Both the position numbers and the translations under genes were made by a program. From contig OX442323.1 in the NCBI GenBank assembly GCA_949358305.1, positions 7,564,001 to 7,628,000 of the forward strand: a stretch of DNA of 64,000 bases, given 5' to 3'. The notes below the pieces were generated by a model. The model saw only the letters and a list, made by a program, of their open reading frames with translations. It was not told where the DNA came from and made no database searches. Positions 35,001-47,000 of the stretch are shown in pieces; positions within the stretch are counted from its first letter, which is position 1, and every line of letters starts with the position of its first letter. Origin of the DNA: Strigamia acuminata. Taxonomy: Eukaryota; Arthropoda; Chilopoda; Geophilomorpha; Linotaeniidae.

Positions 35001-38000
35001 AGTAATTAGAATGGACTTGGAGCTAGACTTTACTCTGTGGCCAGCAAATTAGGAATTCGTTGGGCCTGTTGTAATTTAATTCCAGCTAACTTTGCTTTGG
35101 GCTTTGTCTTATTGCAGCAATTAGAATTAATTGCTTTACAGTTAGTTACTTGCTTTTAAGCTAACTTTTCTGAACATTTGTGTATTTTTTTTAGGGTCTG
35201 TGAAGGTTGACGACGTTAAAGTGTTAGCTGATGAGGTGAAATGAGTGCGGAGTGTCGATGCCAAATTTAAACACTAAATTACATTTTTCGCACATAGAAA
35301 CACGAAAGTTTAAAATTGTTTGTGCAGGGTGACTATACTCGAGTTGCAGTCAAAAAGGCACTTTACAAGGTGTAGTCCCATTGGTCGAGCCAGTTTACTA
35401 CTAACTCCAGACTGTATACTACTACTAGGAGAAGTAGTTTTGATTTTTTTTTTATGATTGTTATGACTAGTTTAGTTAATGTTATTTTGATTTTATTTAA
35501 TAAAAAATGTTATTTCCATCATTAAAATGAAGTTTTACACATTAAAAAATGTCTAACTCATGTTTGTTGTGTTTATTGGTTACTTCGTCAGGAAGTTTGA
35601 ATTTTAGGCCGTTGCCTACGCAATTGATTGCAATGTCTGTACATTGTAATGCAATTCTGGTGTTTGGGTCTACTTTTCCGGATCACTACAACAGTAAACT
35701 GGCTTGACCAATGGGAGTACACATTGTGAGGTGCCTTTTTGAGTGCAACTCGAGTATAGATGTGGTCAATGTAAAGTCTGGACGATATTGTTACGCATAC
35801 GGACCGTTCCGATTATCGGCCGATTCGCTAACAAGATACTGTTTCTCAAAAAATAAGCCATGCACTCTGGATAAAAGTATGTGCGCATTTCATTCAAATG
35901 CTGGAATTTGAATTGCCAGGTTAATTCAGCGAAAAACATTCCCAGGATGCCGTGACAAATTATCAAAAATCGGGCTGTCCCGGTAAAATTGGGACATTCG
36001 GTCATCCTGTATGAGTGAATAGTGCTTGTGAGAGATGAAAGGACATCCGAACAAGATGAATGCTATTACGAAACTAAGCTTGCTTCATAATGATTATGTT
36101 AGGGTTGTACTGTAATACTCCGCTTTAAGCGACATGCTGCTATAAGGGAAACTACCAACTTTGGAAATTTAACTTACGGATGCTGGTAAAACACATTTTT
36201 ACCGGTAGTCTGGTCAAACCCACATTGTGACATATGGTTCAAAAATATATTGGGATTATATTGCAATGTATATTGAAATGTATTGGGTTTCACAAGAATG
36301 CATTTTGTAATACATTTTAATTTTAATATCGGCGCAGGTATCGGTATTCGGTATCGGTATTCGGTGGCCGATTATCGGTATCGGCGATACTGCAAAATAT
36401 CGATATCGGTCAAAGTCTAAGTGAAATGCATTATTTAATGTACACCTATGGTAAAAAAAATCTTCACATTTGGAACTGAAGTAGCCTGACAGCATGTGAA
36501 GATTTTTTTGTCCATAGGTGTACAAATAACGTACTTGATTCCGCTAAATGCTATTCATTTTAGAATGCGTTAAAGTGCAAAATAATACAGTCGAATCTCG
36601 TTATAACGAACCTCGATGATAGGTTTAGGTTAGGTTAGATGTTACTTTTCGGGTGTATCAGGTACTACATATGATTATAAAATTTGTATTGCCGAAAGGA
36701 AATTTTCCAATAATTTCTGCGGTTAATTAACTAGATCTGGTCAAATATTGAACCAATAATGTAATGTAATACGCCACTTGCTTAGTGGATGGTTTTATAA
36801 TTTGCTATGACGCTTGAGCTCTAGGGCTGAAAGTGATGAATACCAAATTATTGATTTTGGATGAAATTAAAGAGCAGTTACATTTTTAATTCTTTTGCAA
36901 TCCGAATAATGAGTGCTGTGAGGACTCCTCTTGTAGTAATTGATGGTGGCTGCCAAGTTAGAATTGTGTACTTGAATGGGACTCACTTATCAACTTGTCC
37001 AAAGAAAATAATAAGAAAAACGTGATGTAATATAAATCCAGGGTCTTTCTAGTTTGTCACACGCACTCTCTGTATGACAGTTAATTGTGTTGGAGTGTCC
37101 AATGCACCTGGAGGCAATCAGGGTGAAATTATCAGGCCTGGATTCTTTATCCAATGACGAATTTTCTACGAATTTATTTATTTTTTACAATTTTTGATAT
37201 TGCTATTGCTTTTGTGGATGCCTGGAAGGGTTAGAAGATTACTTCGTTGCCTGTGAACATTTTCATAAAAAAGTAATTGTTAATCCAATAAGAGAAAATC
37301 AATATGTTTTAAGTACTGGGGATTTCAAGTGATACCCATAAAGATGATGGCATAGAATTCAGTGTCGGAACTACTGGACGCAGAAAGGCAGAATGCAGGG
37401 AGGCCCAGGCGTGTACCTTTCAGGCCTGAATTAAGGGGGGGGGGAGGCATAAAATGCACAAAATACATTTTTTTTAGCATTAAAAACATTTTTTTCTTCC
37501 AAAAAGGAGTTTTTTGCTTTGGAAATGCATCTTTTTTGCTTAAAAATGCATCTTTATGCTGGAAAATGCATTTTTTTGCTGTAAAATGAATTTTATTTTC
37601 TTGAAAATGCATCTTTTTGCTTTGAAATGCATCTTTTTGCTTAAAAATACTTTTTTTTTGCTTGAAAATGCATCTTTTTTGCTTGAAAATGAATCTTTTT
37701 TGCTTGAAAATGAATCTTTTTTGCTTAAAAATGCATCTTTTTTGCTTAAAAATGCATCTTTTTTGCTTAAAAATGCATCTTTTTTGCTTAAAAATGCATT
37801 TTCTTTGCTTAAAAATGCATTTTCTTTGCTTAAAAATGCATTTTCTTTGCTTAAAAATGCATTTTCTTTGCTTAAAAATGCATTTTCTTTGCTTAAAAAT
37901 GCATTTTCTGCTTAAAAATGCATTTTCTTTGCTTAAAAATACATTTTTTTTGCTTGTAAATGCATTTTCTGCTAAAAAGAGCCATTTCTAAGTATTTCTA

Positions 38001-41000
38001 TTTTTTTAATTTAATAATTTGTTGTTGTTTTTGAGGAATTTTTTTTATACCTCGAAGAAATTTATTGTAAAAAATAACTGTTTAAATTTAAGGCACAGAG
38101 GCCAAATATATTTTTGCAGGCGTGCCTCAAATTTGAAATTCTGTCGCTGGTAGAATAGAATGAGATTCCTTTGCTTACAAAATAAGTGTTGGTCAAGTGT
38201 CCAGCAGAAAAAGCAAGAGTTCAGCCATGTCGTGACTTGCAAGAGCACTTAACAAGGAACTTTTCTCGTGATGGAAACGAAAATCTTTAATAACAGAAGC
38301 GAAAAGATGCAGCGATGCGTGACAAAAGCCGAAACAAACAACTACTCCAGAAAAGCAGGGAGGGGAAAAAATTCCGCAATTTTATTTGATCCCTTTTGAA
38401 TTAAAATTCTAAAAAAAAAACCATAGAATAAAAAATTGAAGAACTTTTTTTTTTTACTATTTTGATGGGAAAAAAATTCTTAAATGCTTTCACACCAGTT
38501 TTGTTGGAAAACACGAGTGAGTCAGAGAGTGAGAATCATGGTTGAGAGCTCTACCTCAATCCGTGTCTTATGTCCATTAAGAGAGACACGGCTTCTCCAT
38601 TAGGGTGCAATCTAACTCCACTGTTTTCTTCACCCAACACAAGAATATTAAATAATGCAGTTGGGGTTGAGATATATATTTGCAGTAGCTGAATTCGAAA
38701 AGTCGTTTGAACTAAACATTTTTGGTAATGTTTCAAATTTTGGATGTAAATTTGGGATTTATTATTGGATTTGTTGCAAGCGCACAAATTTGAAACTATA
38801 TAAACAAGTTGTACTGCAGATTTAAAAGAAAAAACTATTTGTTGTTCAAATAGCTGTTTGAAATTTGCATTTTATCTGATTTAATTGAAAACCAGGTCAA
38901 CTGCTTGTTTTTATTCAGTCGAATACATAATACAGTTGAAACTCTTAATAATGAATCGCAAGGAACCGAAAAATCGATTCGTTGTAATGAGAATTCATTA
39001 TATCGAAATTTCGTTATATCGATAATTCGTTATAAGAAATTCAGTACTTTTGCAGTAGAAATTTAATTTTTGCCACAATGGCTGGCTTTATTTCAGCTGA
39101 TTTGTTTTCATTTTAAAACGAAAACATTTAACGTTAGATGACTAAAATAAATTGGATAGTACTAATTTGATGGTGCTCTACAACTTTCTGATTGGAAATT
39201 TTGCTCTAACCTGATTGGTTTAGAAGTTAACAAGTGAATGACCTTGAAAATGACCTTCAAGGTCAAATTTGAGGATGCCATCAGATTCGCAATGAATGAT
39301 TTCCTATATGAGTTTTTTTTCAGTTTTCTGATATCTCAAGTATTTTGGAAATTACTTTTGGGAAACCCTGTATAGCCGGGTTTTCGTAAAAATTTCTCGG
39401 GCTAAAAGGGGTCGCGAGTGGAAAAAGTTTAAGAAGCACGGTTTAGAGCACCATTAATGTCATTAAAATCACTTTATTATTATCATAAAGGAAGTGCGCA
39501 TCGAGATAGATGTGATTCATGTTTTTATACTTACTATATCTGTACAATTTCCTTTTAAATAAAAGAGAAAGCACAGTGGAAACATGAAAGATAGCAGGTT
39601 CCATTTGTTAATGGAGATGGACTAAGAATAGAATTTGCCCATTTGTTCTAAAGTGAACTACTTCATCTTACAACAACGATGTGCCTGGTTCGTATCCTCA
39701 GAAATGGTTTCCAAACATGATTGATAAGTCAACCATAAAGATAGCTTGCTTCCAAAGGAAGTGATGTACATGTCGAATGAAAACTTGTTTGTTCTTTCCT
39801 TATGAAGTTTTGTCTCTTAAAAAAAATTGTTTTCTTCTGAATGTATAAAATATTTATTTTTAAAACCGGTTGTGGAATTGTGCAGCCATTTTTGATGACA
39901 TTTTCTGTGCACACTCTGTGCAAATTCAGTTTAATTGATGGTAGAGTTTTATTGTTGACTGACTAGACACCATAACATGAAACCTCATTTCCCATTCAAG
40001 TTTCCTGGTATCATTCTAATGATTCTCTTCCTTGAATTTTAGTATTATTACATGTGGAAGCCTGTTAAGAAAAATTTACGTGATTTTTTTTCCAAGTTTG
40101 CAACCAACAAAGTGCCGAAAAGCAATCAAAAGTGACCATCAGAAAGCACTAAACATGAATTATTTATACCCACTTTGCATGGAGAAATATTTTCTAATTT
40201 TTAGGAAAAGTGGAATAAAATATTAAAATGTTGCAGATGGGTCAAACTTTTGAATTTGTTGTTGTGGAAACTCGTGGAAAAGAGTAAATTCAATTCAATC
40301 AGGTGGAGTAGAGCTATATTGTGTGCTCTGCCTTTAATATTTTACCTAGAGCTGTTCTTATAGATGTGAATAGGAATGGACATGAGATAGACCGACATTG
40401 AAAACACAAATTGTATTACATGGCCTCGACAAAACGTAAACAGGGATCAGCTCTTCAAGAAATTCCTTTTGAAGGAAATTTTCTGACAGGAATTTGGCCA
40501 TGCAAGAGCATTCTGGTGGACGTTGTTATCGGGCTCAGATTTACAGACTGCATTCTATATCTCGATGCTAAATTCAAACTGCGCATTTTGTTCTGCGCAC
40601 AGGATTTTCATATACTCGAGTTGCACTCAAAAAGGCACCTCACAATGTGTACTCCCATTGGTCGAGCCAGTTTACTACTAACTCCAGACTGTATACTACT
40701 ACTAGGAGAAGTAGTTTTGTATTTTATTTATTGTTGTGATTGTTATGACTAATTTAGTTTATGTTATTTTGATTTTATTTAATAAAAAATGTTATTTCCA
40801 TCATTAAAATGAAGTTTTGCACATTAAAAAATGTCAAACTCAAGTTTGTTGTGTTTATTGCTTACATAGTCTGGAAGTTTGAATTTTAGGTCGTTGCCTA
40901 GGCAATCGATTGCAATGTCTGTACATTGTAATGCAATTCTGGTGTTTGGGTCTACTTTTCCGGATCAATACACTAGTAAACTGGCTCGACCAATGGGAGT

Positions 41001-44000
41001 ACACATTGTGAGGTGCCTTTTTGAGTGCAACTCGAGTATAGATGCTTTGTTATTTGGGTAGTAGTCCTTAGTTACTAGGCTTAATATTGTTAAAACAAAG
41101 AAAATAAATAGTAATACCAATAAAATCAGTAAAAACAATATACCAACCAGTTAACGGGTTAGCGAATGAAAAGTGCATTGTTGCATGCCTGGCATAAAAT
41201 TTGATTACACTATTGGATTCGTCATCCCTACTTTGGTGTAGGCTAGTCTGCTTGGTTTTTTGAAAAAGCATATACTTATTCTGGAAATTGACTGTGGCGT
41301 TTTAAACGAAACACCCTGTATTTTACAATTCGTATTTCCGAAAAAAAATGGCCACATGGTTCAAAAATATATTTTACAATTCGTATTTTCGAAAATTTTC
41401 GATAATGAATTTCACAATACAATTGAAAAATTCATTTAGAAAATACAATAATATTGGAAATGCATTTTTTAATATGTTTTACAAAATGCATTATCGTTTT
41501 CCAATCGATAGCACGCAAAAATAAATTGCAAAAATGCATTCTCGTGGGACCCAATGCATTTCAAAATACATTGCGATACATTGCGATATAATGTCAATAT
41601 ATTTTTGAATCATATATGTACGCAGTTTGAATTTAGCATTAAGTTACTGGGTGCAAACTGAATATTGCAGGGCCTTTGGAGGTTTTGTATCCCCTGGTAG
41701 TTTTGCAGGCCCCAACCTTGCGCTTTCATCGAGCAGTGTGGAAACCACAGAAAAGTCAGTTAGGGGTGGCAGGCAGATGTTGTTGGCATAGGAACTACCT
41801 TAAATCAGAAACGGATGAGAAACATCTCGGGATTCCCGAGAGGTTGCCCTCCAACTACTGACCAAACCCAATGCGGCTTAACTTTTGTGTACAGAAACAG
41901 ATGGGAGTGGGTGATCAGAATTGCAAGCTTCCAATACTACAAAATGCAAACCGTATAAATTATCAAACCTGTCTTTTATTGATTGCGGTTTGTTTTCACT
42001 TTGCCAACCGCAATGATTGTATTCTTGTGTTTAATTATTCATAAGATGCGAGTGTTTTCATCATGTGTTTTTTTGTCTCGTTCGTTTCTAAGCTCAAATG
42101 AAACAAACATTTCACAGACATCTGCTTTGCTTTGATAAACAATCAAGCCAAACTGCATCATTGTGGTTACACAATGAATTGCAAAAGTCAAGTAAAAGTC
42201 TCTTCAATTTCTCAGTTTCTTTTGATTGTCTATTGTGTGATGTCAAAACTTTGGCTGGATTAGACACACACGAGTGTTTTTGAATGCATCTATTATTAAG
42301 GTCAAAACTGTCATAATCAAGATAATAAACATAAATATAAAATCTGAACATAAGAATGCATTGTAAATGATAAATTATGTAACGCGTGTGTTATATATGA
42401 TGCGATAGAAGAATGTATACCGTACCGCCTCATTTAAACGCTCGGGTTCATTCAAACGCCCGGCTCGTATAAACGCCGGGGGCTCGGCGGCGTTTATTGC
42501 ACCGCGCGCCGCCCGAACCGACTTTACCGGGAGGGGGTCGGCCCAAAAAAAGAATTAAACGCCCGGGCGTTTAAATGAGGCAGTACGTAACAATCCTCGA
42601 GTGGACGACACGATGTAAGATTAATTCCAAATATCAAAGCTATGTAAAAAGCGTACAAAATTAATACTTTAAAATGTATGTAAACAGTAGCTGCATTCAA
42701 AAACTCTAAAACGTATGCAAAACATTGTTTCGTGTTTGTACGTGACGTCATTCCCATTGAATAACATGTTTATTTTTTTGATTTCTGTTATATTTCCTAT
42801 GTTCTACTATTCCCATGTTAAACCTCGTAGACTAAGCCCATGTTATTCAATGGGAATGACGTCACGTACAAACACGAAACGAGTTTTGCATACGTTTTAG
42901 AGTTTTTGAATGCAGCTACGGCAATTTCTGATGTTTTGATCTATTTGGAGTTTATTGAAAACATAACAAAAACGTCGGACATCTTCGGGGATGAGTGAAA
43001 TCAAAACATTAATAAAGTGTTTGCGGAGTATACTTCTGGGTTATAAAAAGTCAAGTTATACCCTTACGCTGGGTTTAATTATAACTACGGCCTGAATTAT
43101 AACCTTATTTTATGGAATAAGGGAGCTAATATGCGGAAGGTTTCTTATGATTTTGCCAACGTGGCGCCTGACCTATTTTATCACTCTACAGCTAATAAAA
43201 TTCATGTCTCATCCATCTTAAGGTTAATTTAAACATCACCTAGCTTGATATGCTTTTTACAACTTAAACGATGCTTGGCCAAACTGAGCTCACCATAACA
43301 GCTCGCATCGTCGCGACGTTTCCAGTTGACCGGTTGATTGATCTGCAAACAGTATCGTGCTGCAGCTAACACTTTTATAATATAACTTTCTAACTCAAAA
43401 GTGCTAACCCATAAACACAAATTTATAAACTTTCTTATGAATTTATACTACGGCTAGTAAGGTTATAACGTGACGTTTTATAACCCACAGATACTCTTCC
43501 GCAAACTCTAAGAGCAATCACTACTATTAATCGTCACTATTTTTAATAAATACTGTATTACCTAACATTAAGCCGCATGCCGGTGTAAGCGAGTACAAAT
43601 TTTTCTAAATGAGAATTCAGCCAAAACAAGCATAAAATCCTTTTTAGATCTTCAAAATGTAAGAAATTGCCTTAAATTTTGTTGGCCTTTGTTCTCCGAG
43701 ATTTGCGATATGCAACCGATAATTGATGTTATGCATGTTTGATTTGTGTTATTATGTAATTATTTATGATTGTATGGTTTACTATCATGTAAACATTGAA
43801 GTATCGATTGGATTACCGTAGTTGGAGTTGTTTTTCAACTGCTTAGCAACTATTGTTGTTACTTGTACTTTTTCTTGTTGTTTTTCTCCATGACTTACAT
43901 GGAATTATTAAATCCTGTGTTCTTTTACTCACATTTGGTGCAGAATTCATTTACCGATCCAATTTTCCACAAATTTCTATAAATTTACCCAGATTTTAGG

Positions 44001-47000
44001 TAAAAACTGCTGAAAATAAGAAAAACTTAAATTTTAGGCCCAAAAACCAACATAACTATTCATCCGGGCTCTTTAGAGTAAAAAAAACCAAAAGCCCGCT
44101 TTTTCACTTATACCGGCATGTTTTGCTTTGTACCGGCATGCCGGTATAAATTTTTTGCAAGCAATTTTAAAATCCTGGTAAACCCATGCCCAACGGCATG
44201 CCGCTTTATGTGAGGTAATACGGTATAATAATATTCGGTTCTCGTGGTACATGAAAGTGCTGAAAATACAGACCCATTTATATTTCACTTTTTTCCTCCT
44301 CACAATCATGTTTGGTGATGATAAATGCCAGAATTGTCCGTCAAATTCTCGAGTGTCAGCAGAAATAAAGCTGACGAAGCAAAATATTTTTATATATTTA
44401 TTCCGCATTCTTCTCTCCCCCCCAAGTCTAAGATTACATCTGCAAAACGCGTCAAACAAATTATTATAATTTTGTTTCCACGGGTGGTGGATTATTAATC
44501 ACGAGCATTGTTTTATAAATCATTTAAACAATGTGGGTGAGCGTGGAGGGGCAGCAAACTGCGGGAAACGACAGCTGGACCGGATTTTCTTGATGAGTGA
44601 CTTGAAAAATGTCACAATGTTAATTATGGCTGACATAATAAATAAATTATTATTATTTTTGTTTATTTTTTTTTATTTTTTTTTTGAGCGGGGGCTTTAA
44701 TTTAAGACTTTTCTGTTCTTGTAAATTTCTACATTTGAGTGATTTGTGTGTGAGAAGGGCAATTATTCCGGATCGAGTCATTCCCTCTAAATTGAGGCTT
44801 TAGGACTCGAATAATGTAAAGTGGAGAAAAAAAATTGCAATTTGTGCTTGTCGGTTTCTTTTCACGTGATTGCATTGCAATCCGCTCATTGTACGATGCA
44901 ATTATTTTGTCATTCTGATTTAAAGTGCAAAAACTTAAGATTCACGGCCTTCTGAACCCATATTTTGCATGTTTGGTTAAGTTATACACACTTTTTTGTC
45001 GTGCATACGAGTTTAATTGGTCGCTGAAATCGGGTGATTTAGTGAGCAATTAAAGGTGCTGAATTAAGGCAAGTGGAGCCCATACACTTGTGGTTTAATG
45101 GCCACGTTGGGATTAATTAGTGGACAGTTTCAAGTATGCTTACGATTTTATTTCATTTTGTGAAATTTTTTTTTTTTTTTTTTTTTTTAGGGTTAAATTG
45201 TCAATATCTGGTTTTGATGTGTGATTGATGGGGAAATTGGAAGGAAAAATATGAATTTTTTATTATTTTGTAATTTAACTGCTCCATTCATTACTTTTTC
45301 ATTCAGATTGAATTTTTTTTTTTTTTATTACAGCGTCAAGCGAAATGAATACAAAATTGCATTTCGTGGATCAATATTAAATTAAAAGTGCACAAAAGAT
45401 TTTCTGTCGTGTCCGTTTCGGGCTGGAACGTATTTCCGGTGGAAAATTGAAGGCGGAAAGCCGATGCCATGTTTGTCTATTTTATTTATTTGTTTGGTTG
45501 TATCTCACCTTTAGGGTTTTTACGACATTGTAGCCCCCTTTTAAGGCCGCTTTGTAGTTTTGTACTCGACAAGACCGAACTGCTGGAATGTTATTTGAAT
45601 TTGAACTGAGGAATGGTTCTAAGTTTCTGGCTTTTTCCACTTTTTTTTCTTCCTTTCTTTCGAGTCTCAGAGCGGCGGAAGTGACTCTTTTAGCTTCACA
45701 TCAATTGCAACGTGTCTTCGCTCGAATGTAAACAGGCCTTTATTTTAGTAGAGCATCAACTCTTGAATGGGAGAAAAATTGAAAACGAGGTTAAAAAAAC
45801 AACGAAATCTCTAGAAATCTCTAGAAATCTCACATAACAACGCAATTGATAGCGATGGCTATTTTTATTTTTATTTCTATTGAGAAATATTACAAAATCT
45901 CGAGAAATATCGCGAAATCTCGAGAAATATCGCGAAATCTCGTAAAATATCGCGAAATCTCGAGAAATATCGCGAAATCTCGAGAAATATCCCAAAATCT
46001 CGAGAAATATTACATAATCTCGAGAAATATTACAAAATCTCGAGAAATATTACAAAACCTCGAGAAATATCCCAAAATCTCGTGAAATATCGCGAAATCT
46101 CGAGAAATATCCTAAAATCTCGAGAAATATCGCGAAATCTCGAGAAATATCCCAAAATCTCGAGAAATATTCCAAAATCTCGAGAAATATCGCGAAATCG
46201 CGAGAAATATCCCAAAATCTCGAGAAATATCCCAAAATCTCGAGAAATATCCTAAAATCTCGAGAATTATTTTTACATCTCGAGAAATCTCGAGTAATTT
46301 CACATGCCAACACGAAATCTCGGTTGACGGCGATTTTTATTTTTATTTTTATTTTTTTTTTATTTTTTATTTTTTATTTTTACTTTTCTTGTGTTTGGGG
46401 ACAATTGATGTGTAAGTGGATGTGTTGGCATCACGTGATGAATGCAGCCATCAACTTCCGGGAGTGTTGCACATGTGCGGTCGTTTCGGCGCATAAATCG
46501 TGAGAAATGTCATGTTTATATAGGGGCGAGTGTTTTGCAAAACTAGACGTGAAATGCATTCGCGATGAAAAGTGCGGATGCGCGCATCTAATGGCCAAAC
46601 CAGATTGAATTACGTCATCCAATATGATGTCCTCGCTGCCTTTTGTCGTCTCCTTCACTGCCCGCCTCTTTAATTTATCTCCCCGCGCAAACGTCGATTA
46701 CATTTGCCATTTTTATTCTTTTTTAATGGACGCCGATGAATTACTACTCGAAATAAACATCAAATATGTGCAAGCATTTGTTTTTCACTTATCAGTGTTG
46801 AAATAACAACCACCAGCAACGTTTTACTCGGCTATTTATCACGAGCAACTGATGGCTTAAAAGATTGCTTTGCAACAAAAAAATACATTTCTACGCTTGC
46901 TAATGTCTATCTGATGTATATTCATGAAATGCGGTGTCGAGTAGTAATGTGCGCTCGTAAAAATGTGTCGTATTGTATATGCGCAGTTCTCGAAATACAT

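Larger units (their letters stand above)
40544..41661. mobile_element. Family A MITE split by insertion of family B and a GGTTCAAAAATATATT MITE
   Basis: The outer left end carries CGATGCTAAATTCAAACTGC and the outer right end carries its reverse complement GCAGTTTGAATTTAGCATTA. This is the same tip as the VPS13-intron foldback at 13791-14087. Between them lie a full family B copy (40611-41040) and another MITE (41355-41613), so at least two later insertions occurred. Confidence 0.75.

Noticed and set aside
37362-37991. ORFs made of LLKNAFS or CLKMHFL repeats
   Set aside because: Pure translation of the ~21-22-bp tandem array.
45756-46313. Overlapping minus-strand ORFs with FSRFRDISRDF repeats
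   Set aside because: Translation of the 20-bp array in several frames; no start or stop logic.
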